Notes under the pieces: generated by a model
Database searches by the model: none
What the model was told of the DNA's origin: nothing
Seen by the model: the letters and a program-made list of their open reading frames with translations, nothing else
Program-made: the position numbers and the translations under genes
Part shown: positions 1 to 10,384 of the stretch, piece by piece
How positions within the stretch are numbered: the first letter of the stretch is position 1
How the letters are laid out: each line of letters starts with the position of its first letter
From: Alteribacillus iranensis
GTDB taxonomy: Bacteria > Bacillota > Bacilli > Bacillales > Marinococcaceae
Length of the DNA: 64,000 nucleotides
NCBI RefSeq assembly: GCF_900113025.1
Contig: NZ_FONT01000001.1
Coordinates: forward strand, 62,001 to 126,000
Direction: 5' to 3'

Positions 1-434
1 TGTCTGCTTATATCTATATCGTGTTGGTTATTTTCAACTGGATGGAAGGGGTTCTTACTCTTCCTGGGATTGCAGCCTTAGTATTAGGTGTAGGTATGGC
101 TGTGGATGCGAATATAATTACGTACGAACGGGTGAAGGAAGAAATTCGCTCAGGTAAAACTATTATGTCCGCATTTAAAGCAGGTTCTAGACGGTCACTC
201 TCCACCATTCTAGACGCCAACATAACAACATTATTAGCCGCAGGAGTATTATTCTATTATGGAACCAGCTCTGTGCAAGGCTTTGCTGTAATGTTGATCG
301 TCAGTATTTTGACGAGCTTCTTAACATCCGTGTATGGTTCAAGATTATTGCTTGGATTATGGGTGAAAAGCCGGATATTTAATAAGAAGCCTCAGGTATT
401 TGGTGTGAAGGAGAGTGAAATCAGTGAACTTTAA
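1..434 (+). CDS. secD: Protein translocase subunit SecD, C-terminal fragment
   Basis: This is the 3' end of secD; the start lies before the window and about 144 residues remain. SecD is an RND-type membrane subunit that, with SecF, uses proton motive force to help SecYEG-SecA export proteins. The fragment holds the last membrane segments and the family motif GMAVDANIITYERVKEE, followed by a short charged tail. The stop at 432-434 lies inside the beginning of secF, so the two genes are separate but translationally coupled. In B. subtilis the two are one fused SecDF protein. Identification is firm. Confidence 0.95.
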   Translation, partial: SAYIYIVLVIFNWMEGVLTLPGIAALVLGVGMAVDANIITYERVKEEIRSGKTIMSAFKAGSRRSLSTILDANITTLLAAGVLFYYGTSSVQGFAVMLIVSILTSFLTSVYGSRLLLGLWVKSRIFNKKPQVFGVKESEISEL

Positions 435-1371
435 TACAGATAAACGATTTATTCACTTCGTCAAGCACCGCAAAAAGTTTTTTATGCTTTCCCTTGTAAT
501 GACTTTAGTGGGGGTCATCCTGCTTTCCACCTTGGGCCTGAACCTTGGCATAGATTTTGAAAGTGGATCGAGAGTAGATATACTCGCAGATGACACCCTG
601 ACAGAGGAAGAAGTGTACGAACAGTTTGCGGAAGCGGGTGGATATGAGCCTGATGACGTAACACTTGCGGGAGATAATAACAACATGGCGTCAGCTACGT
701 TCATTGGTACTTTATCGAGAGAAGAAATTGCAGAAGTACAAACGCATTTTGATGAACTTTACGGACAAGAACCTAGCGTAAGTACGGTGTCCCCTCAGGT
801 TGGACAAGAACTTGCAAAAAATGCCTTCATTTCTGTTTTGATAGCGTCCTTAGGCATTATTATATATGTATCTATACGCTTTCAATTTTGGTACGGCCTG
901 GCCGCTATCGTATCTCTCGCTCATGATGCTTTTTTTATCCTTGTCGTGTTTTCTATTTTGCAGTTCGAAGTAAATATACCTTTCATAGCTGCTGTATTAA
1001 CTATTGTAGGTTATTCAATCAACGATACGATTGTAACTTTTGACCGGATCCGGGAAAATATCAAATATACGGATCGACTAAAAACATTTGATGATCTCTC
1101 CTATGTCGTCGATTTAAGTTTGAACCAGACATTGACACGTTCGATCAATACAGTGTTAACGGTTGTATTTGCTGCGGCGGCCTTGTTTATCTTAGGAGGA
1201 GAAGCCATCCGGTCATTTTCTTTAGCTTTATTAATCGGTTTGATTGCCGGGACTTATTCTTCTCTATTTTTGGCGGCTCAGCTTTGGGTTGTATGGAAAT
1301 GGAAACAAATGGAAAGAGACCGCAAAAAACCTAAAAAAGAAGAACCGGATGAACTAGAACCGGAAGTATAA
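424..1371 (+). CDS. secF: Protein translocase subunit SecF
   Basis: SecF partners SecD in the accessory Sec translocase. The 315-residue protein has one N-terminal membrane segment, an external domain opening with GIDFESGSRVDI, then five membrane segments. The family motif VGYSINDTIVTFDRIREN lies near residues 195-211. I chose GTG at 424 because GGAG at 410-413 then lies 10 nt upstream; the GTG at 415 would abut that site. The start overlaps the secD stop by 11 nt. A hairpin terminator follows the stop. Confidence 0.95.
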   Translation: MNFNTDKRFIHFVKHRKKFFMLSLVMTLVGVILLSTLGLNLGIDFESGSRVDILADDTLTEEEVYEQFAEAGGYEPDDVTLAGDNNNMASATFIGTLSREEIAEVQTHFDELYGQEPSVSTVSPQVGQELAKNAFISVLIASLGIIIYVSIRFQFWYGLAAIVSLAHDAFFILVVFSILQFEVNIPFIAAVLTIVGYSINDTIVTFDRIRENIKYTDRLKTFDDLSYVVDLSLNQTLTRSINTVLTVVFAAAALFILGGEAIRSFSLALLIGLIAGTYSSLFLAAQLWVVWKWKQMERDRKKPKKEEPDELEPEV

Positions 1372-1376
1372 GGCAG

Positions 1377-1406
1377 AAAAGGTCATGGTACATACCATGG
1401 CCTTTT
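1377..1406 (+). terminator. Terminator after secDF
   Basis: A perfect-looking hairpin with arms AAAAGG-CATGGTA and TACCATG-CCTTTT ends in a T run directly after secF. It separates the secDF unit from the cation transporter gene. Confidence 0.8.
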
Positions 1407-1460
1407 AATAGGTATAATTTTAAAAGGGGAAGCGGTGTAGTTCGAAATGGTGGTGACAAA

Positions 1461-2384
1461 ATGGAAGAGTATGAACAGCAAAGATACAAAATGGTCAGGT
1501 TAGGCGCCATAGTCGGTATATCAGGAAATATATTGCTAGCTCTTCTAAAAGGGGTGGTGGGGTGGTTATCTGGAAGTCGAGCTTTACTTGCGGATGCCGT
1601 ACATTCTGCATCCGATATGGTTGGTTCATTTGCAGTACTTATAGGGGTGCGAGCGGCTAAGATTCCACCAGACAATGACCATCCGTACGGCCATGGAAAA
1701 GCGGAAACGGTAACCGCCATTATTGTAGCAGTCCTTTTGTTTATAGTAGGATTCGAGATTGGTTTAAATGCGGTAAAAGATTTTGGTGAGCCTGTGTCGG
1801 TCCCAGGAACTGCTGCCTTGTATGCTGTTATTGTTTCTATCATCCTAAAGGAAGGCATGTTTCAGTTTAAATACTATTTGGGTAAGAAGTATAAAAGTGA
1901 AGCATTGATTACGGATGCTTGGCATCATCGTTCCGATGTATTCTCTTCATTTGCTGCATTACTAGGGATCGCCGCATCGCTTGTTGGAGCCAGCTCCAAT
2001 ATTTCTTGGCTGTTGTATGGTGACTTGATAGCCGGGGTTTTTGTTTCACTATTAGTAATGAGGATGGCGTGGAAGTTAGGAAGAGAATCAATACACAATG
2101 CATTAGATCACGTCATGCATGATGAAGATACCGTTGAGATGAGAAACAGAGCAAAAAGTGTAGAAGGTGTTATTCAAATTGACGAATTCCTTGCAAGAGA
2201 GCATGGATATTATGTCATCGTCGATATCAGAGTTGCTGTTGATCCCTATATTACTGTGGAAGAAGGCCATGCCATCGGCAAGAAGGTAAAAGCAGAGTTG
2301 TTAAAAGAAAAAGACATTAGGAATGTATTTGTGCATATTAATCCGTATGAGGATAAGGGGGATGGAAAGGAGCAAGAAAAATGA
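1461..2384 (+). CDS. Cation diffusion facilitator family transporter
   Basis: A 307-residue CDF antiporter that exports divalent metal ions (Zn, Mn, Fe or Co in the family) in exchange for protons. About six membrane segments are followed by a cytoplasmic regulatory domain from about residue 210. The metal-site motifs HxxxD are present in TM2 (H48-D52, in ADAVHSASD) and TM5 (H155-D159, in DAWHHRSD). The substrate cannot be read from the sequence. Its stop overlaps the next ATG by 4 nt, so it is co-transcribed with the LapA-like gene. Confidence 0.9.
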   Translation: MEEYEQQRYKMVRLGAIVGISGNILLALLKGVVGWLSGSRALLADAVHSASDMVGSFAVLIGVRAAKIPPDNDHPYGHGKAETVTAIIVAVLLFIVGFEIGLNAVKDFGEPVSVPGTAALYAVIVSIILKEGMFQFKYYLGKKYKSEALITDAWHHRSDVFSSFAALLGIAASLVGASSNISWLLYGDLIAGVFVSLLVMRMAWKLGRESIHNALDHVMHDEDTVEMRNRAKSVEGVIQIDEFLAREHGYYVIVDIRVAVDPYITVEEGHAIGKKVKAELLKEKDIRNVFVHINPYEDKGDGKEQEK

Positions 2385-2683
2385 AAACTCAAACCTTACT
2401 GATATTAGGCTTGGCAGCTGCTCTTATTATCGCAGTCTTTGCTGTAATAAATGTGGATTCTGTCGAAGTGAACTATCTATTTGGCACTGCAGAATGGCCG
2501 CTTATATTAGTCATTTTAGGCTCGGTTTTAATGGGGGCTGTAATTGTCGGTTCATTAGGTATGGTCCGGATGTATAGGATGAATCAAGAAGTAAAGCAGT
2601 GGAAACATGAGGCAGAGCAACAACGTGAACGTCAGTCTGAAGAGACAAACAGCAGAGCTGAGCGATTAAGGACAGAAAAATAA
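2381..2683 (+). CDS. LapA domain (YrvD-like) membrane protein
   Basis: A 100-residue protein with two hydrophobic segments (about residues 5-25 and 40-62) and a Gln/Glu/Arg-rich, probably coiled-coil tail. This is the layout of the lipopolysaccharide-assembly-A-like family, called YrvD in B. subtilis at the same place upstream of recJ. Its function in Gram-positive bacteria is unknown. It overlaps the preceding transporter gene by ATGA. Confidence 0.8.
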   Translation: MKTQTLLILGLAAALIIAVFAVINVDSVEVNYLFGTAEWPLILVILGSVLMGAVIVGSLGMVRMYRMNQEVKQWKHEAEQQRERQSEETNSRAERLRTEK

Positions 2684-2743
2684 TAAAATGGCATGGTTGC
2701 GTTCATATATGGGAGTATAAGTTGTATTTGCCTATAGCCGTGA

Positions 2744-2772
2744 TTGTAACCCCTGCTCCCCTTTAGTATAAT
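2744..2772 (+). promoter_or_regulatory. Probable sigma-A promoter for recJ-apt
   Basis: TTGTAA at 2744-2749 and a perfect TATAAT at 2767-2772 are 17 nt apart. The gap of about 110 nt after the LapA-like gene and the start of recJ at 2795 fit a promoter here. Confidence 0.6.
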
Positions 2773-2794
2773 AATTGGGTCAGGGGTGTTAAAT

Positions 2795-5164
2795 ATGCTT
2801 CAATCGAAAACAAGATGGAAAATGGAAGAGATGTCTTGGGATGGGTGGGAGATGCTTCAAGAGGAATTGAGCCTGTCCACACTCACGGCAAAACTTCTTT
2901 GGAAACGCGGCTACCGAGAGAAAATGTCAGCCGCTTCATTTATGCAGGCTAACATGGCAGATATACATGATCCATTTTTAATGGACGGGATGGATAAAGC
3001 GGTTCAAAGGATTCGCGATGCTGTTAGTAATAATGAAAAAATCCTCATTTTTGGTGACTATGATGCTGATGGTGTCTCGAGCACGACCATTATGATTGAG
3101 ACCCTGAAGGAGTTAGGGGCTGATTTTGGGTGGTACATACCGAATAGGTTTACGGAAGGATATGGTCCAAATATTCCTGCATTACAAACGGCGAAAGATG
3201 AAGGAGCTTCCTTGGTTATTACAGTAGATACCGGGATTGCTGCTGTTGGTGAAATAGAAGCAGCGAATGAAATGGGACTTGATGTTATTATTACAGACCA
3301 TCATGAACCACCCCCAGAGCTGCCAAAAGCATTTGCTGTTATTAACCCTAAAAAGCCAGGCTGTCCGTACCCTTTTAAAGAATTGGCGGGTGCAGGAGTG
3401 GCTTTGAAGCTATCCCATGCCCTTCTTGAGGCGTTTCCGGAACAGTTGCTTGATATTTTTACAATCGGTACTGTAAGCGATTTAGTACCTTTATTGGATG
3501 AAAATAGATCACTTGTTAAAGAAGGTCTTAAAAAGCTGGCTCAATCACAGAGACCTGGTATTCGAGCATTGAAAGAAATCTGCGGGATTACTAGTGAACA
3601 TATAGAGGAAGATCACGTGGGCTTCTCGATGGGACCGCGTATAAATGCGGCTGGAAGAATGGATTCAGCTGATCCAGCTGTACACTTATTGCTGTCTGAT
3701 AGTACAGAGGAAGCTAGTGAATGGGCGATGTTAATAGATCAGTTAAATAAAGAAAGACAAACAGTTGTTAACCAAATCACAGAAGAAGCAATAGAATTGG
3801 TAGAAAACGTATACCCGCCTGAAGACAATAAATTTCTGATTATAGCAAAAGAGGATTGGAACCCCGGAGTGATTGGGATCGCTGCTTCTAGATTGGTCGA
3901 GAAGTTTTACCGGCCTGTTATTGTCCTTTCGATAGATAAAGAAAAAAGAGAAGCCAAAGGATCCGCTCGAAGCATTGAAGGGTTTAATATGTTTGAAGAG
4001 TTATCAAAAAACAGAGACCTGCTCCCGCATTTTGGGGGGCATCCTATGGCAGCAGGTCTAACGATGAACGCGGATGATATAGAGGAGTTAAGAAAACGGT
4101 TATTGGCACAGGCAGATGACACGCTTAGTGAGACCTCATTAATCCCGGTGACTCCGATCGATGCTGCCATCCCTTTAGAAGAAGTTTCCTTACAATCTCT
4201 TGAAGAATTAAAGCAGCTTGCCCCTTTTGGTGTGGGGCATCCTAAGCCTGTCTTTTTGCTTGAAGATGTTCAAGTCGCTTCAAAAAGAAAGATAGGTAGT
4301 GAAAAAAACCACTTGAAAGCGGAATGGGAACGAAATGGGAAACGCTTGGATTGTGTTGGGTTTTATCTGGGACATATTGCGGATCAATTGACAGAACAGG
4401 CAACGGCATCCGTTGTAGGAGAATTAGCGGTGAATGAATGGAACGGGTTTCGAAAACCGCAGCTGTTCCTTAAAGATTTGGCCATTCATGAATGGCAGCT
4501 CTTCGATAAGAGACAGCATAAAAGTATCATCTCCTATGTGAAGTCGCTTCCTTCAAACGATTGGGCTCTCCTTACCTTTAAAGAAAAAAATCATACGCAT
4601 TACAAAGCTAGCCTTGAGAGTGATCAAGTATATTTATGCGATCGTGTAACAGGAACAGTTGATGCAAAAGATATCATACTGGCTGATCTTCCCTCATCGA
4701 TGGAGGAATTAGAAAACGCTCTTATGTCTTTTACGAACATGGAGAGGGTTCATGCTTTCTTCGAAGAGGAAAATCAAGTATATTTTCAACCTCTTCCAAG
4801 TCGAGAGGATTTTAAATGGTATTATGCCTTTTTAAAAAAGAGAGGGATCTTTGACATTACCCGTCAAGGTGAGGAATTGGCAAGGCGGAGAGGATGGCTG
4901 CCTGCAAGTATTTCTTTTATGACGAAAGTGTTTTTTGAACTTGATTTTGTTAAAATGAAAGACGGAAAAGTTGAACTTACTGAATCTCCCCTTAAAAAAG
5001 ATCTAGCTGAATCTCGAAGTTATAAAACCTTTGAACAAAAAAAGTTATTAGAGCAGGAGCTGCTGTTTTCTACATACAACCAGTTAAAGAACACATTGGA
5101 CTCTCTCATCGTGAACAGCGGGCATAATAATGATACGAAGGAGAAGGTTGGTAATGGATTATAA
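2795..5164 (+). CDS. recJ: Single-stranded-DNA exonuclease RecJ
   Basis: RecJ degrades ssDNA 5' to 3' in recombination and repair. The 789-residue protein carries the DHH phosphoesterase motifs: [10 protein letters not shown] near residue 87, DHHEPP near 167, and the DHHA1 glycine-rich motif GGHPMAAG near 413. An OB-like domain and a long C-terminal extension typical of Firmicutes RecJ follow. Start: ATG at 2795 has AGGGGTG six nt upstream, whereas an in-frame GTG at 2786 lies inside that site. The 3' end overlaps apt by 11 nt. Confidence 0.95.
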   Translation: MLQSKTRWKMEEMSWDGWEMLQEELSLSTLTAKLLWKRGYREKMSAASFMQANMADIHDPFLMDGMDKAVQRIRDAVSNNEKILIFGDYDADGVSSTTIMIETLKELGADFGWYIPNRFTEGYGPNIPALQTAKDEGASLVITVDTGIAAVGEIEAANEMGLDVIITDHHEPPPELPKAFAVINPKKPGCPYPFKELAGAGVALKLSHALLEAFPEQLLDIFTIGTVSDLVPLLDENRSLVKEGLKKLAQSQRPGIRALKEICGITSEHIEEDHVGFSMGPRINAAGRMDSADPAVHLLLSDSTEEASEWAMLIDQLNKERQTVVNQITEEAIELVENVYPPEDNKFLIIAKEDWNPGVIGIAASRLVEKFYRPVIVLSIDKEKREAKGSARSIEGFNMFEELSKNRDLLPHFGGHPMAAGLTMNADDIEELRKRLLAQADDTLSETSLIPVTPIDAAIPLEEVSLQSLEELKQLAPFGVGHPKPVFLLEDVQVASKRKIGSEKNHLKAEWERNGKRLDCVGFYLGHIADQLTEQATASVVGELAVNEWNGFRKPQLFLKDLAIHEWQLFDKRQHKSIISYVKSLPSNDWALLTFKEKNHTHYKASLESDQVYLCDRVTGTVDAKDIILADLPSSMEELENALMSFTNMERVHAFFEEENQVYFQPLPSREDFKWYYAFLKKRGIFDITRQGEELARRRGWLPASISFMTKVFFELDFVKMKDGKVELTESPLKKDLAESRSYKTFEQKKLLEQELLFSTYNQLKNTLDSLIVNSGHNNDTKEKVGNGL

Positions 5165-5669
5165 AGACTATATAACAGTAGTACAAGACTATCCGCAAGA
5201 TGGCGTACGGTTTAAAGATATTACGACTCTTATGCAGGATGGGGATGTTTACAAGAAAGCAATTGAAGAAATGGCTGCTTTTGCTAATGACCATGATATA
5301 GATGTTGTCGTAGGTCCTGAAGCAAGAGGATTTGTCGTGGGGTGCCCTATTGCCTATTCCCTTGGTAAAGGGTTTGTTCCTGTAAGAAAGAAAGGAAAGC
5401 TTCCAAGAGAGACGGTAGATGCTGATTACGGACTTGAATATGGAAAAGACACGTTGTCCATACACAAAGATGCTATAAAACCAGGACAGAAAGTCCTCAT
5501 TACAGATGATTTATTAGCAACCGGGGGTACGATAAAAGCAACTGTTAACCTTGTAGAGCAGCTTGGAGGTCAGGTAGCGGGTCTTGCATTTTTAATAGAG
5601 CTGCTATATTTGGATGGAAGGAAAGATCTTGGTAATTTCGATATTTTCTCCCTTATGACATACGATTAA
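5154..5669 (+). CDS. apt: Adenine phosphoribosyltransferase
   Basis: Apt salvages adenine to AMP using PRPP. At 171 residues it matches the family length. It has the EARGF motif near residue 64 and the PRPP-binding loop [13 protein letters not shown] near residues 115-127. The ATG at 5154 has AAGGAG about 10 nt upstream and overlaps the recJ stop. The gene ends just before a terminator, so recJ-apt form a two-gene unit. Confidence 0.95.
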   Translation: MDYKDYITVVQDYPQDGVRFKDITTLMQDGDVYKKAIEEMAAFANDHDIDVVVGPEARGFVVGCPIAYSLGKGFVPVRKKGKLPRETVDADYGLEYGKDTLSIHKDAIKPGQKVLITDDLLATGGTIKATVNLVEQLGGQVAGLAFLIELLYLDGRKDLGNFDIFSLMTYD

Positions 5670-5681
5670 TAAATAACAAAG

Positions 5682-5709
5682 AAAGTGCTCCGTCCAGCGG
5701 GCACTTTTT
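5682..5709 (+). terminator. Terminator after apt
   Basis: Arms AAGTGCTCCG and GCGGGCACTT enclose a short loop and are followed by TTTTTG. It closes recJ-apt and sets relA apart. Confidence 0.8.
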
Positions 5710-5805
5710 GTTGTACGAAAACGACAGCAATGGAAGGAACGAAAGAATTTTTGAGACTCCGTTTGTTTCTTTTAACAGTTAGGAAGGTATAAAATTGAGC
5801 GATCG

Positions 5806-5941
5806 TTGTCTAGCTTCAGCGCCAACTCGCTCGATGTTGCTTCAGGCCGCAAGCAGAAGCCAAAAAGCGGTTGCTGCCAGCGGCCTTCCAGCACTTGTCG
5901 CCGATAGACGTGCGCCTTGCGCTTTTCCTATCGACAAATTT
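5806..5941 (+). repeat. Dispersed Bacillaceae intergenic repeat (TTGTCTAGC type)
   Basis: A GC-rich 136-nt stretch beginning TTGTCTAGCTTCAGCGCC and ending GCGCCTTGCGCTTTTCC then GACAA. I recognise the two ends from non-coding repeats scattered between genes in many Bacillaceae genomes. The outer TTGTC and GACAA are inverted, and the interior has several short palindromes. The open frames crossing it are not genes. Otherwise the 353-nt apt-relA gap holds only the apt terminator. Confidence 0.65.
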
Positions 5942-6022
5942 CTTTTGCTTTACAGTAGTGTTAAACTTAACGATAATATAGAGAAACACGCTCTTTTTTA
6001 GAAAGGTATGCAAGGTGATTTG

Positions 6023-8212
6023 ATGACCATCGATGAAGTATTAGTGAAAGCTGAAAACTATTTGTCGGATAATGACGTTGCTTTTTTAAAACGTGCTTAC
6101 CGGTTTGCTGAATCTGCACATGAGGGACAGTTTCGTAAATCCGGAGAACCTTATATTTTACATCCGGTAGAAGTAGCAGGAATTCTTGTAGGGCTTGGGA
6201 TGGACTCGGACACAATAGCAGGTGGGTTTCTGCATGATGTTGTGGAAGATACGGAAGTGACCGTAGAAGAAATAGAAGAGAATTTTAATGCAGAAGTTGC
6301 GATGCTGGTTGACGGTGTAACGAAGTTAAAGAAAATAAAATATAAATCAAAAGAAGAACAACAGGCGGAAAACCACCGGAAAATGGTAGTCGCGATGGCG
6401 AGAGATATTCGCGTCATACTTATTAAGTTAGCAGACCGTCTTCATAATATGAGAACTTTAAAACATCTTCCGCCTGAGAAACAACGCAGGATTTCGAATG
6501 AGACACTTGAGATTTTCGCACCGCTTGCGCATAGACTTGGTATTTCGACGATTAAATGGGAGCTTGAAGATACGGCTCTTCGCTATATGGACCCTCAACA
6601 ATACTATCGGATCGTTAATTTAATGAAACAAAAACGGGCTCAACGTGAAAAGTATATCGAAGAAGTTATCGATGATATAAAGAAAAGCATGAAAGATATC
6701 AACGTAGAGCCGTTGGATATATATGGCAGACCAAAACACATCTATAGCATTTATCGAAAGATGGTCAACCGAAAAAAACAATTTAATGAAATTTATGACT
6801 TACTAGCAGTGCGAATTATTGTAAAAAGTATTAAGGACTGTTATGCAGTTCTTGGTGTCATTCATACGTGCTGGAAGCCTATGCCTGGTCGTTTTAAAGA
6901 TTACATTGCTATGCCAAAAGCAAACATGTACCAATCTTTGCATACGACGGTTATTGGTCCTAAGGGAGAACCGTTGGAAGTACAAATACGCTCCGAGGAG
7001 ATGCATCGAGTCGCGGAATACGGGGTGGCAGCACACTGGGCATATAAAGAAGGGAAAAGTGCAGCCGGTAAAAAAACATTAGAGGACAAATTAACCTGGT
7101 TTCGTGAAATTATCGAATGGCAAAACGAGGCTTCGGATGCTCAAGAATTTATGGAGCTTCTAAAAATTGATTTATTTTCTGATACTGTATTCGTCTTCAC
7201 TCCTAAAGGGGATGTCATAGAACTGCCAAGAGGATCGGTTCCTATTGATTTTGCTTACCGAATCCACACAGAGATTGGGAACCGAACGATTGGAGCGAAA
7301 GTAAATAACAAAATGGTTCCTCTCGATCACCCTCTTAAGACGGGAGATATTGTTGAGATTTTAACTTCTAAGCATTCGTATGGACCGAGTAAGGATTGGG
7401 AAAAATTAGCTCAAAGTTCTCATGCCAGAAATAAAATTAAGCAATTCTATAAGAAAGAGCGCCGGGAAGAAAACATTGAAAAAGGCAGAGAACTGGTAGA
7501 AAAGGAACTGAAGGAACAAGGTTTTGAGACAAAAGATATATGGACGGATGAGAATATCTTAGATACTGCTGAAAAGTTTAGTTTCCACGGAGCAGAGGAT
7601 ATGTTTGCCGCTGTCGGTTATGGAGGCATCAGCCCGAAACAAATTGTTACACGTTTAACAGATAAGTGGAGGCAGGAGAAAGAAAAAGACGAGGCAAAAA
7701 CAGTTACAGAAGCAGTGAAAGATGTCAAGGATGTTGGGACAAGCGGGCCTCGCAAACGAACAAGCTCAGGTGTAAGCGTTAGAGGAGTGGAAAACCTCTT
7801 AATTCGGTTGTCAAAATGCTGTAATCCTGTCCCAGGAGACGAAATAATTGGGTATATTACAAAAGGAAGAGGCGTGTCGATTCACCGAAAAGACTGCCCG
7901 AATGTCAACAGAGAAGAGGCTAAAAATAGGCTGCTCCCTGTAGAATGGGAAGTTTCCAATGAGCAGAGGAAAAATTATAATGTTGATATAGAAATAACAG
8001 GTTACGATAGAAGAGGATTGTTTAATGAAATATTACAAGCAGTTACCGAAACGAGAACAAATGTAGCTGCTGTGAGTGGGCGTACGGATAAAAATAAAGT
8101 AGCGATTATCGATATGACCATTACCATTCATAATATAGACCATTTGCATCGGATCGTTGAAAAAATAAAAAAAGTACCAGATATTTATTCTGTTCATCGG
8201 ATCATTCATTAG
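6023..8212 (+). CDS. relA: Bifunctional (p)ppGpp synthetase/hydrolase RelA
   Basis: The long RSH enzyme makes and degrades the alarmone (p)ppGpp. In order: HD hydrolase domain ([10 protein letters not shown] near residue 68), synthetase domain ([11 protein letters not shown] near 240), TGS domain (from about 387, [11 protein letters not shown]), conserved cysteine region ([11 protein letters not shown] near 598) and C-terminal ACT domain from about 650. Both catalytic domains look intact. The ATG at 6023 follows AAGGTGA; an in-frame ATG at 6008 is an alternative that adds five residues. Its 729 residues match B. subtilis RelA. Confidence 0.96.
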   Translation: MTIDEVLVKAENYLSDNDVAFLKRAYRFAESAHEGQFRKSGEPYILHPVEVAGILVGLGMDSDTIAGGFLHDVVEDTEVTVEEIEENFNAEVAMLVDGVTKLKKIKYKSKEEQQAENHRKMVVAMARDIRVILIKLADRLHNMRTLKHLPPEKQRRISNETLEIFAPLAHRLGISTIKWELEDTALRYMDPQQYYRIVNLMKQKRAQREKYIEEVIDDIKKSMKDINVEPLDIYGRPKHIYSIYRKMVNRKKQFNEIYDLLAVRIIVKSIKDCYAVLGVIHTCWKPMPGRFKDYIAMPKANMYQSLHTTVIGPKGEPLEVQIRSEEMHRVAEYGVAAHWAYKEGKSAAGKKTLEDKLTWFREIIEWQNEASDAQEFMELLKIDLFSDTVFVFTPKGDVIELPRGSVPIDFAYRIHTEIGNRTIGAKVNNKMVPLDHPLKTGDIVEILTSKHSYGPSKDWEKLAQSSHARNKIKQFYKKERREENIEKGRELVEKELKEQGFETKDIWTDENILDTAEKFSFHGAEDMFAAVGYGGISPKQIVTRLTDKWRQEKEKDEAKTVTEAVKDVKDVGTSGPRKRTSSGVSVRGVENLLIRLSKCCNPVPGDEIIGYITKGRGVSIHRKDCPNVNREEAKNRLLPVEWEVSNEQRKNYNVDIEITGYDRRGLFNEILQAVTETRTNVAAVSGRTDKNKVAIIDMTITIHNIDHLHRIVEKIKKVPDIYSVHRIIH

Positions 8213-8245
8213 AATAATCTATGTTAAAAGGAGACATATCTAGCA

Positions 8246-8692
8246 ATGAGAGCAGTTATTCAACGTTCGCAGTATGGAGAATGCCTAGTCGAGGGTGAAA
8301 TCACAGGGGCCATCGAGCATGGCTTAGTGGCATTAGTGGGTTTTACCCACGATGATACGGAAGAGGATTTGCAATGGATGGCACGTAAAATAGTTCATCT
8401 TCGCATCTTTGAAGATGAGGAAGGGAAGATGAACGAGTCACTTGTAGATCAAAATGGATCCATTCTCTCGATTTCTCAGTTTACTTTGTACGGGAATTGT
8501 CAGAAAGGCAGACGCCCAAATTTCATGGATGCTGCAAAGCCAGAAGTAGCTAAGGAATTGTATAATCGGTTTAATGAAATCCTTAGCGAACATGGAGTTC
8601 ATGTGGAGACGGGTACTTTCGGTGCTATGATGAAAATCAGCTTCACGAATGATGGCCCTGTCACATTGATACTGGAGAATCCAAAGAGCTGA
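8246..8692 (+). CDS. dtd: D-aminoacyl-tRNA deacylase
   Basis: Dtd hydrolyses D-aminoacyl-tRNAs as proofreading. The 148-residue protein shows the family signatures SQFTLYG (about residues 76-82) and NDGPVT (about 136-141). It lies 33 nt after relA behind AAAGGAGAC, as in B. subtilis, and probably shares its transcript. The amidase gene that often follows dtd is absent; the hisS T-box comes next. Confidence 0.95.
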   Translation: MRAVIQRSQYGECLVEGEITGAIEHGLVALVGFTHDDTEEDLQWMARKIVHLRIFEDEEGKMNESLVDQNGSILSISQFTLYGNCQKGRRPNFMDAAKPEVAKELYNRFNEILSEHGVHVETGTFGAMMKISFTNDGPVTLILENPKS

Positions 8693-8699
8693 GTATATC

Positions 8700-8728
8700 T
8701 TGACAAGCTTGACAGGTATTCGTATGAT
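8700..8728 (+). promoter_or_regulatory. Sigma-A promoter of the hisS-aspS leader
   Basis: TTGACA at 8700-8705 and TATGAT at 8723-8728 are exactly 17 nt apart. The promoter sits just upstream of the T-box leader and would start it near 8735. Confidence 0.75.
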
Positions 8729-8734
8729 GAATAA

Positions 8735-9004
8735 GGAAAATATGGACCGGCGATGGAGAGAGTAAGCGGGAATTGATTTAGACAGAGAGGAGCTGCACAG
8801 CTGAGAGCGGTTCTGTAAATCCCCTGCTGAAAAACACTCCGGAGGTTCCTCACCGAAAGCATAGGGCTAGTAGGCGTGGACGTACACAGGCGTTAACTGT
8901 TTAAGTGGGAACAATGGCATTCTTCATTTCCGTTGTTTCAAAAAGGGTGGCACCACGGCTGTTATAATCCGTCCCTCGTTTATGCGAGAGATGGATTTTT
9001 TTGT
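8735..9004 (+). promoter_or_regulatory. T-box riboswitch upstream of hisS-aspS
   Basis: A tRNA-sensing leader. Stem I has lower arms GGAG/CTCC and AGCGGG/CCTGCT around the specifier loop, whose strands read AGTA and GAAAAACA. The T-box sequence AAGGGTGGCACCACGG lies at 8943-8958, and a terminator with a T run is at about 8968-9004. In the usual register (GAA, one base, codon, A) the specifier is AAC (8833-8835); CAC for His overlaps it at 8835-8837. The tRNA-end pairing sequence is TGGC, which suits a discriminator G. Element call firm; the tRNA sensed is discussed in the findings. Confidence 0.92.
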
Positions 9005-9100
9005 CTTTTTAGAGTGAAAGCCTTTGGAAAATGAAAAGTGTTCTGTTTCCTGTTTATCAATTGTTTCAACAATGCTTCAATATAAGAAAGGAGCGATAAT

Positions 9101-10384
9101 ATGAACATACGAATTCCGAGAGGGACACAGGATATATTACCGGGCACCTCGGAACAGTGGCAATATATCGAGTCTGTTATCCATGATATTTGTCGCCGCT
9201 ATAATTATTCTGAGATCCGCACTCCGATTTTTGAACAAACAGAGCTTTTTCAAAGAGGAGTTGGTGATACTACCGATATCGTCCAAAAAGAGATGTATAC
9301 GTTTGAAGACAGAGGAGGACGGAGCTTAACCTTACGTCCAGAAGGGACTGCGGCAGTTGTTCGTTCTTATGTCGAGAATAAGCTATACGGCCATGTATCT
9401 CAACCTCAGAAACTCTATTATGTAGGTCCCATGTTCCGTTACGAGCGTCCTCAGTCTGGACGTATGCGTCAATTTGTGCAATTCGGAGTGGAAGCCATAG
9501 GAAGTGCAGATCCTACATTGGATGCCGAAGTCATTGCATTAGCGATGGATTTTTATAAGGAATTAGGCTTGACAGGGATTAAACTTGTTTTAAACAGTCT
9601 CGGTGATCAAGAAAGTCGTTCTTCTCACCGCCAAGCTCTAATTCAGCATTTTCAACCTCGTATTGATGAATTTTGTGAGGATTGCCAAAGTCGTCTGGAG
9701 AGAAACCCCCTTCGAATTCTTGATTGTAAGAAAGATCAAGATCATCCTTTAATGGAAACAGCTCCATCTATCCTTGAATACTTAAATGAAAGCTCACAGT
9801 CCTATTTTGAATCGGTGAAAGAATGCCTAAATCAAATGGGAATTGATTATGAAGTGGACCCTGGACTCGTACGCGGGCTCGATTACTATAACAATACTGC
9901 CTTTGAGATTATGATTGAAGGCAAAGGATTTGGCTCCATCACTACATTGATGGGGGGGGGCCGATATAATGGGCTTGTGGAAGAGATGGGAGGACCTGAA
10001 TCGCCAGGAATTGGCTTTGCTTTAAGTATTGAGCGACTCATCATGGCTCTGGAAACACAGAATATTGATTTACCTGTTGTTCAGAATTTGGACTGTTATG
10101 TAGTAGCACTTGGGAAGGAACCTGCAAACAAAGCGGCTGCCATTGTTACAGAACTTCGAAGAGCAGGAGTGTCGGCGGATAAAGACTATACTTTCAAGAA
10201 GATGAAAGGACAGTTTAAAGTGGCAGATCGTTTCGGTGCTTCTTATACTGCTATATTAGGGGACAATGAGTTAGAAAAAGGTGTCATTAATGTAAAAGAG
10301 ATGAGCAGTGGTGAACAACAAGAAGTATCTTTAGAACAATTTGTAAGTTACATTAAGCATAAATTGGAGGTAGAATCAGAATGA
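9101..10384 (+). CDS. hisS: Histidyl-tRNA synthetase
   Basis: A class II synthetase of 427 residues that charges tRNA-His. Visible signatures are motif 1 around [11 protein letters not shown], motif 2 [14 protein letters not shown] near residue 112, the HisA motif [14 protein letters not shown] near residue 257, GGGRYNGL, motif 3 [11 protein letters not shown], and a C-terminal anticodon-binding domain. The GGG of GGGRY is encoded by a run of nine G. AAAGGAG precedes the ATG. The stop overlaps the aspS ATG by 4 nt. Confidence 0.96.
   Translation: MNIRIPRGTQDILPGTSEQWQYIESVIHDICRRYNYSEIRTPIFEQTELFQRGVGDTTDIVQKEMYTFEDRGGRSLTLRPEGTAAVVRSYVENKLYGHVSQPQKLYYVGPMFRYERPQSGRMRQFVQFGVEAIGSADPTLDAEVIALAMDFYKELGLTGIKLVLNSLGDQESRSSHRQALIQHFQPRIDEFCEDCQSRLERNPLRILDCKKDQDHPLMETAPSILEYLNESSQSYFESVKECLNQMGIDYEVDPGLVRGLDYYNNTAFEIMIEGKGFGSITTLMGGGRYNGLVEEMGGPESPGIGFALSIERLIMALETQNIDLPVVQNLDCYVVALGKEPANKAAAIVTELRRAGVSADKDYTFKKMKGQFKVADRFGASYTAILGDNELEKGVINVKEMSSGEQQEVSLEQFVSYIKHKLEVESE

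Noticed and set aside
1-434. A frameshifted, broken secDF fusion
   Set aside because: A ribosome site at the correct distance from GTG 424 and an intact SecF N-terminus indicate two genuine genes.
2323-2577. An 84-codon frame over the LapA-like gene
   Set aside because: It is a shadow in another frame of the CDF and LapA-like genes, cysteine- and arginine-rich without family features.
5795-6013. Short open frames on both strands between apt and relA
   Set aside because: They lie in the palindromic repeat at 5806-5941, have repeat-derived composition and no ribosome site or family.
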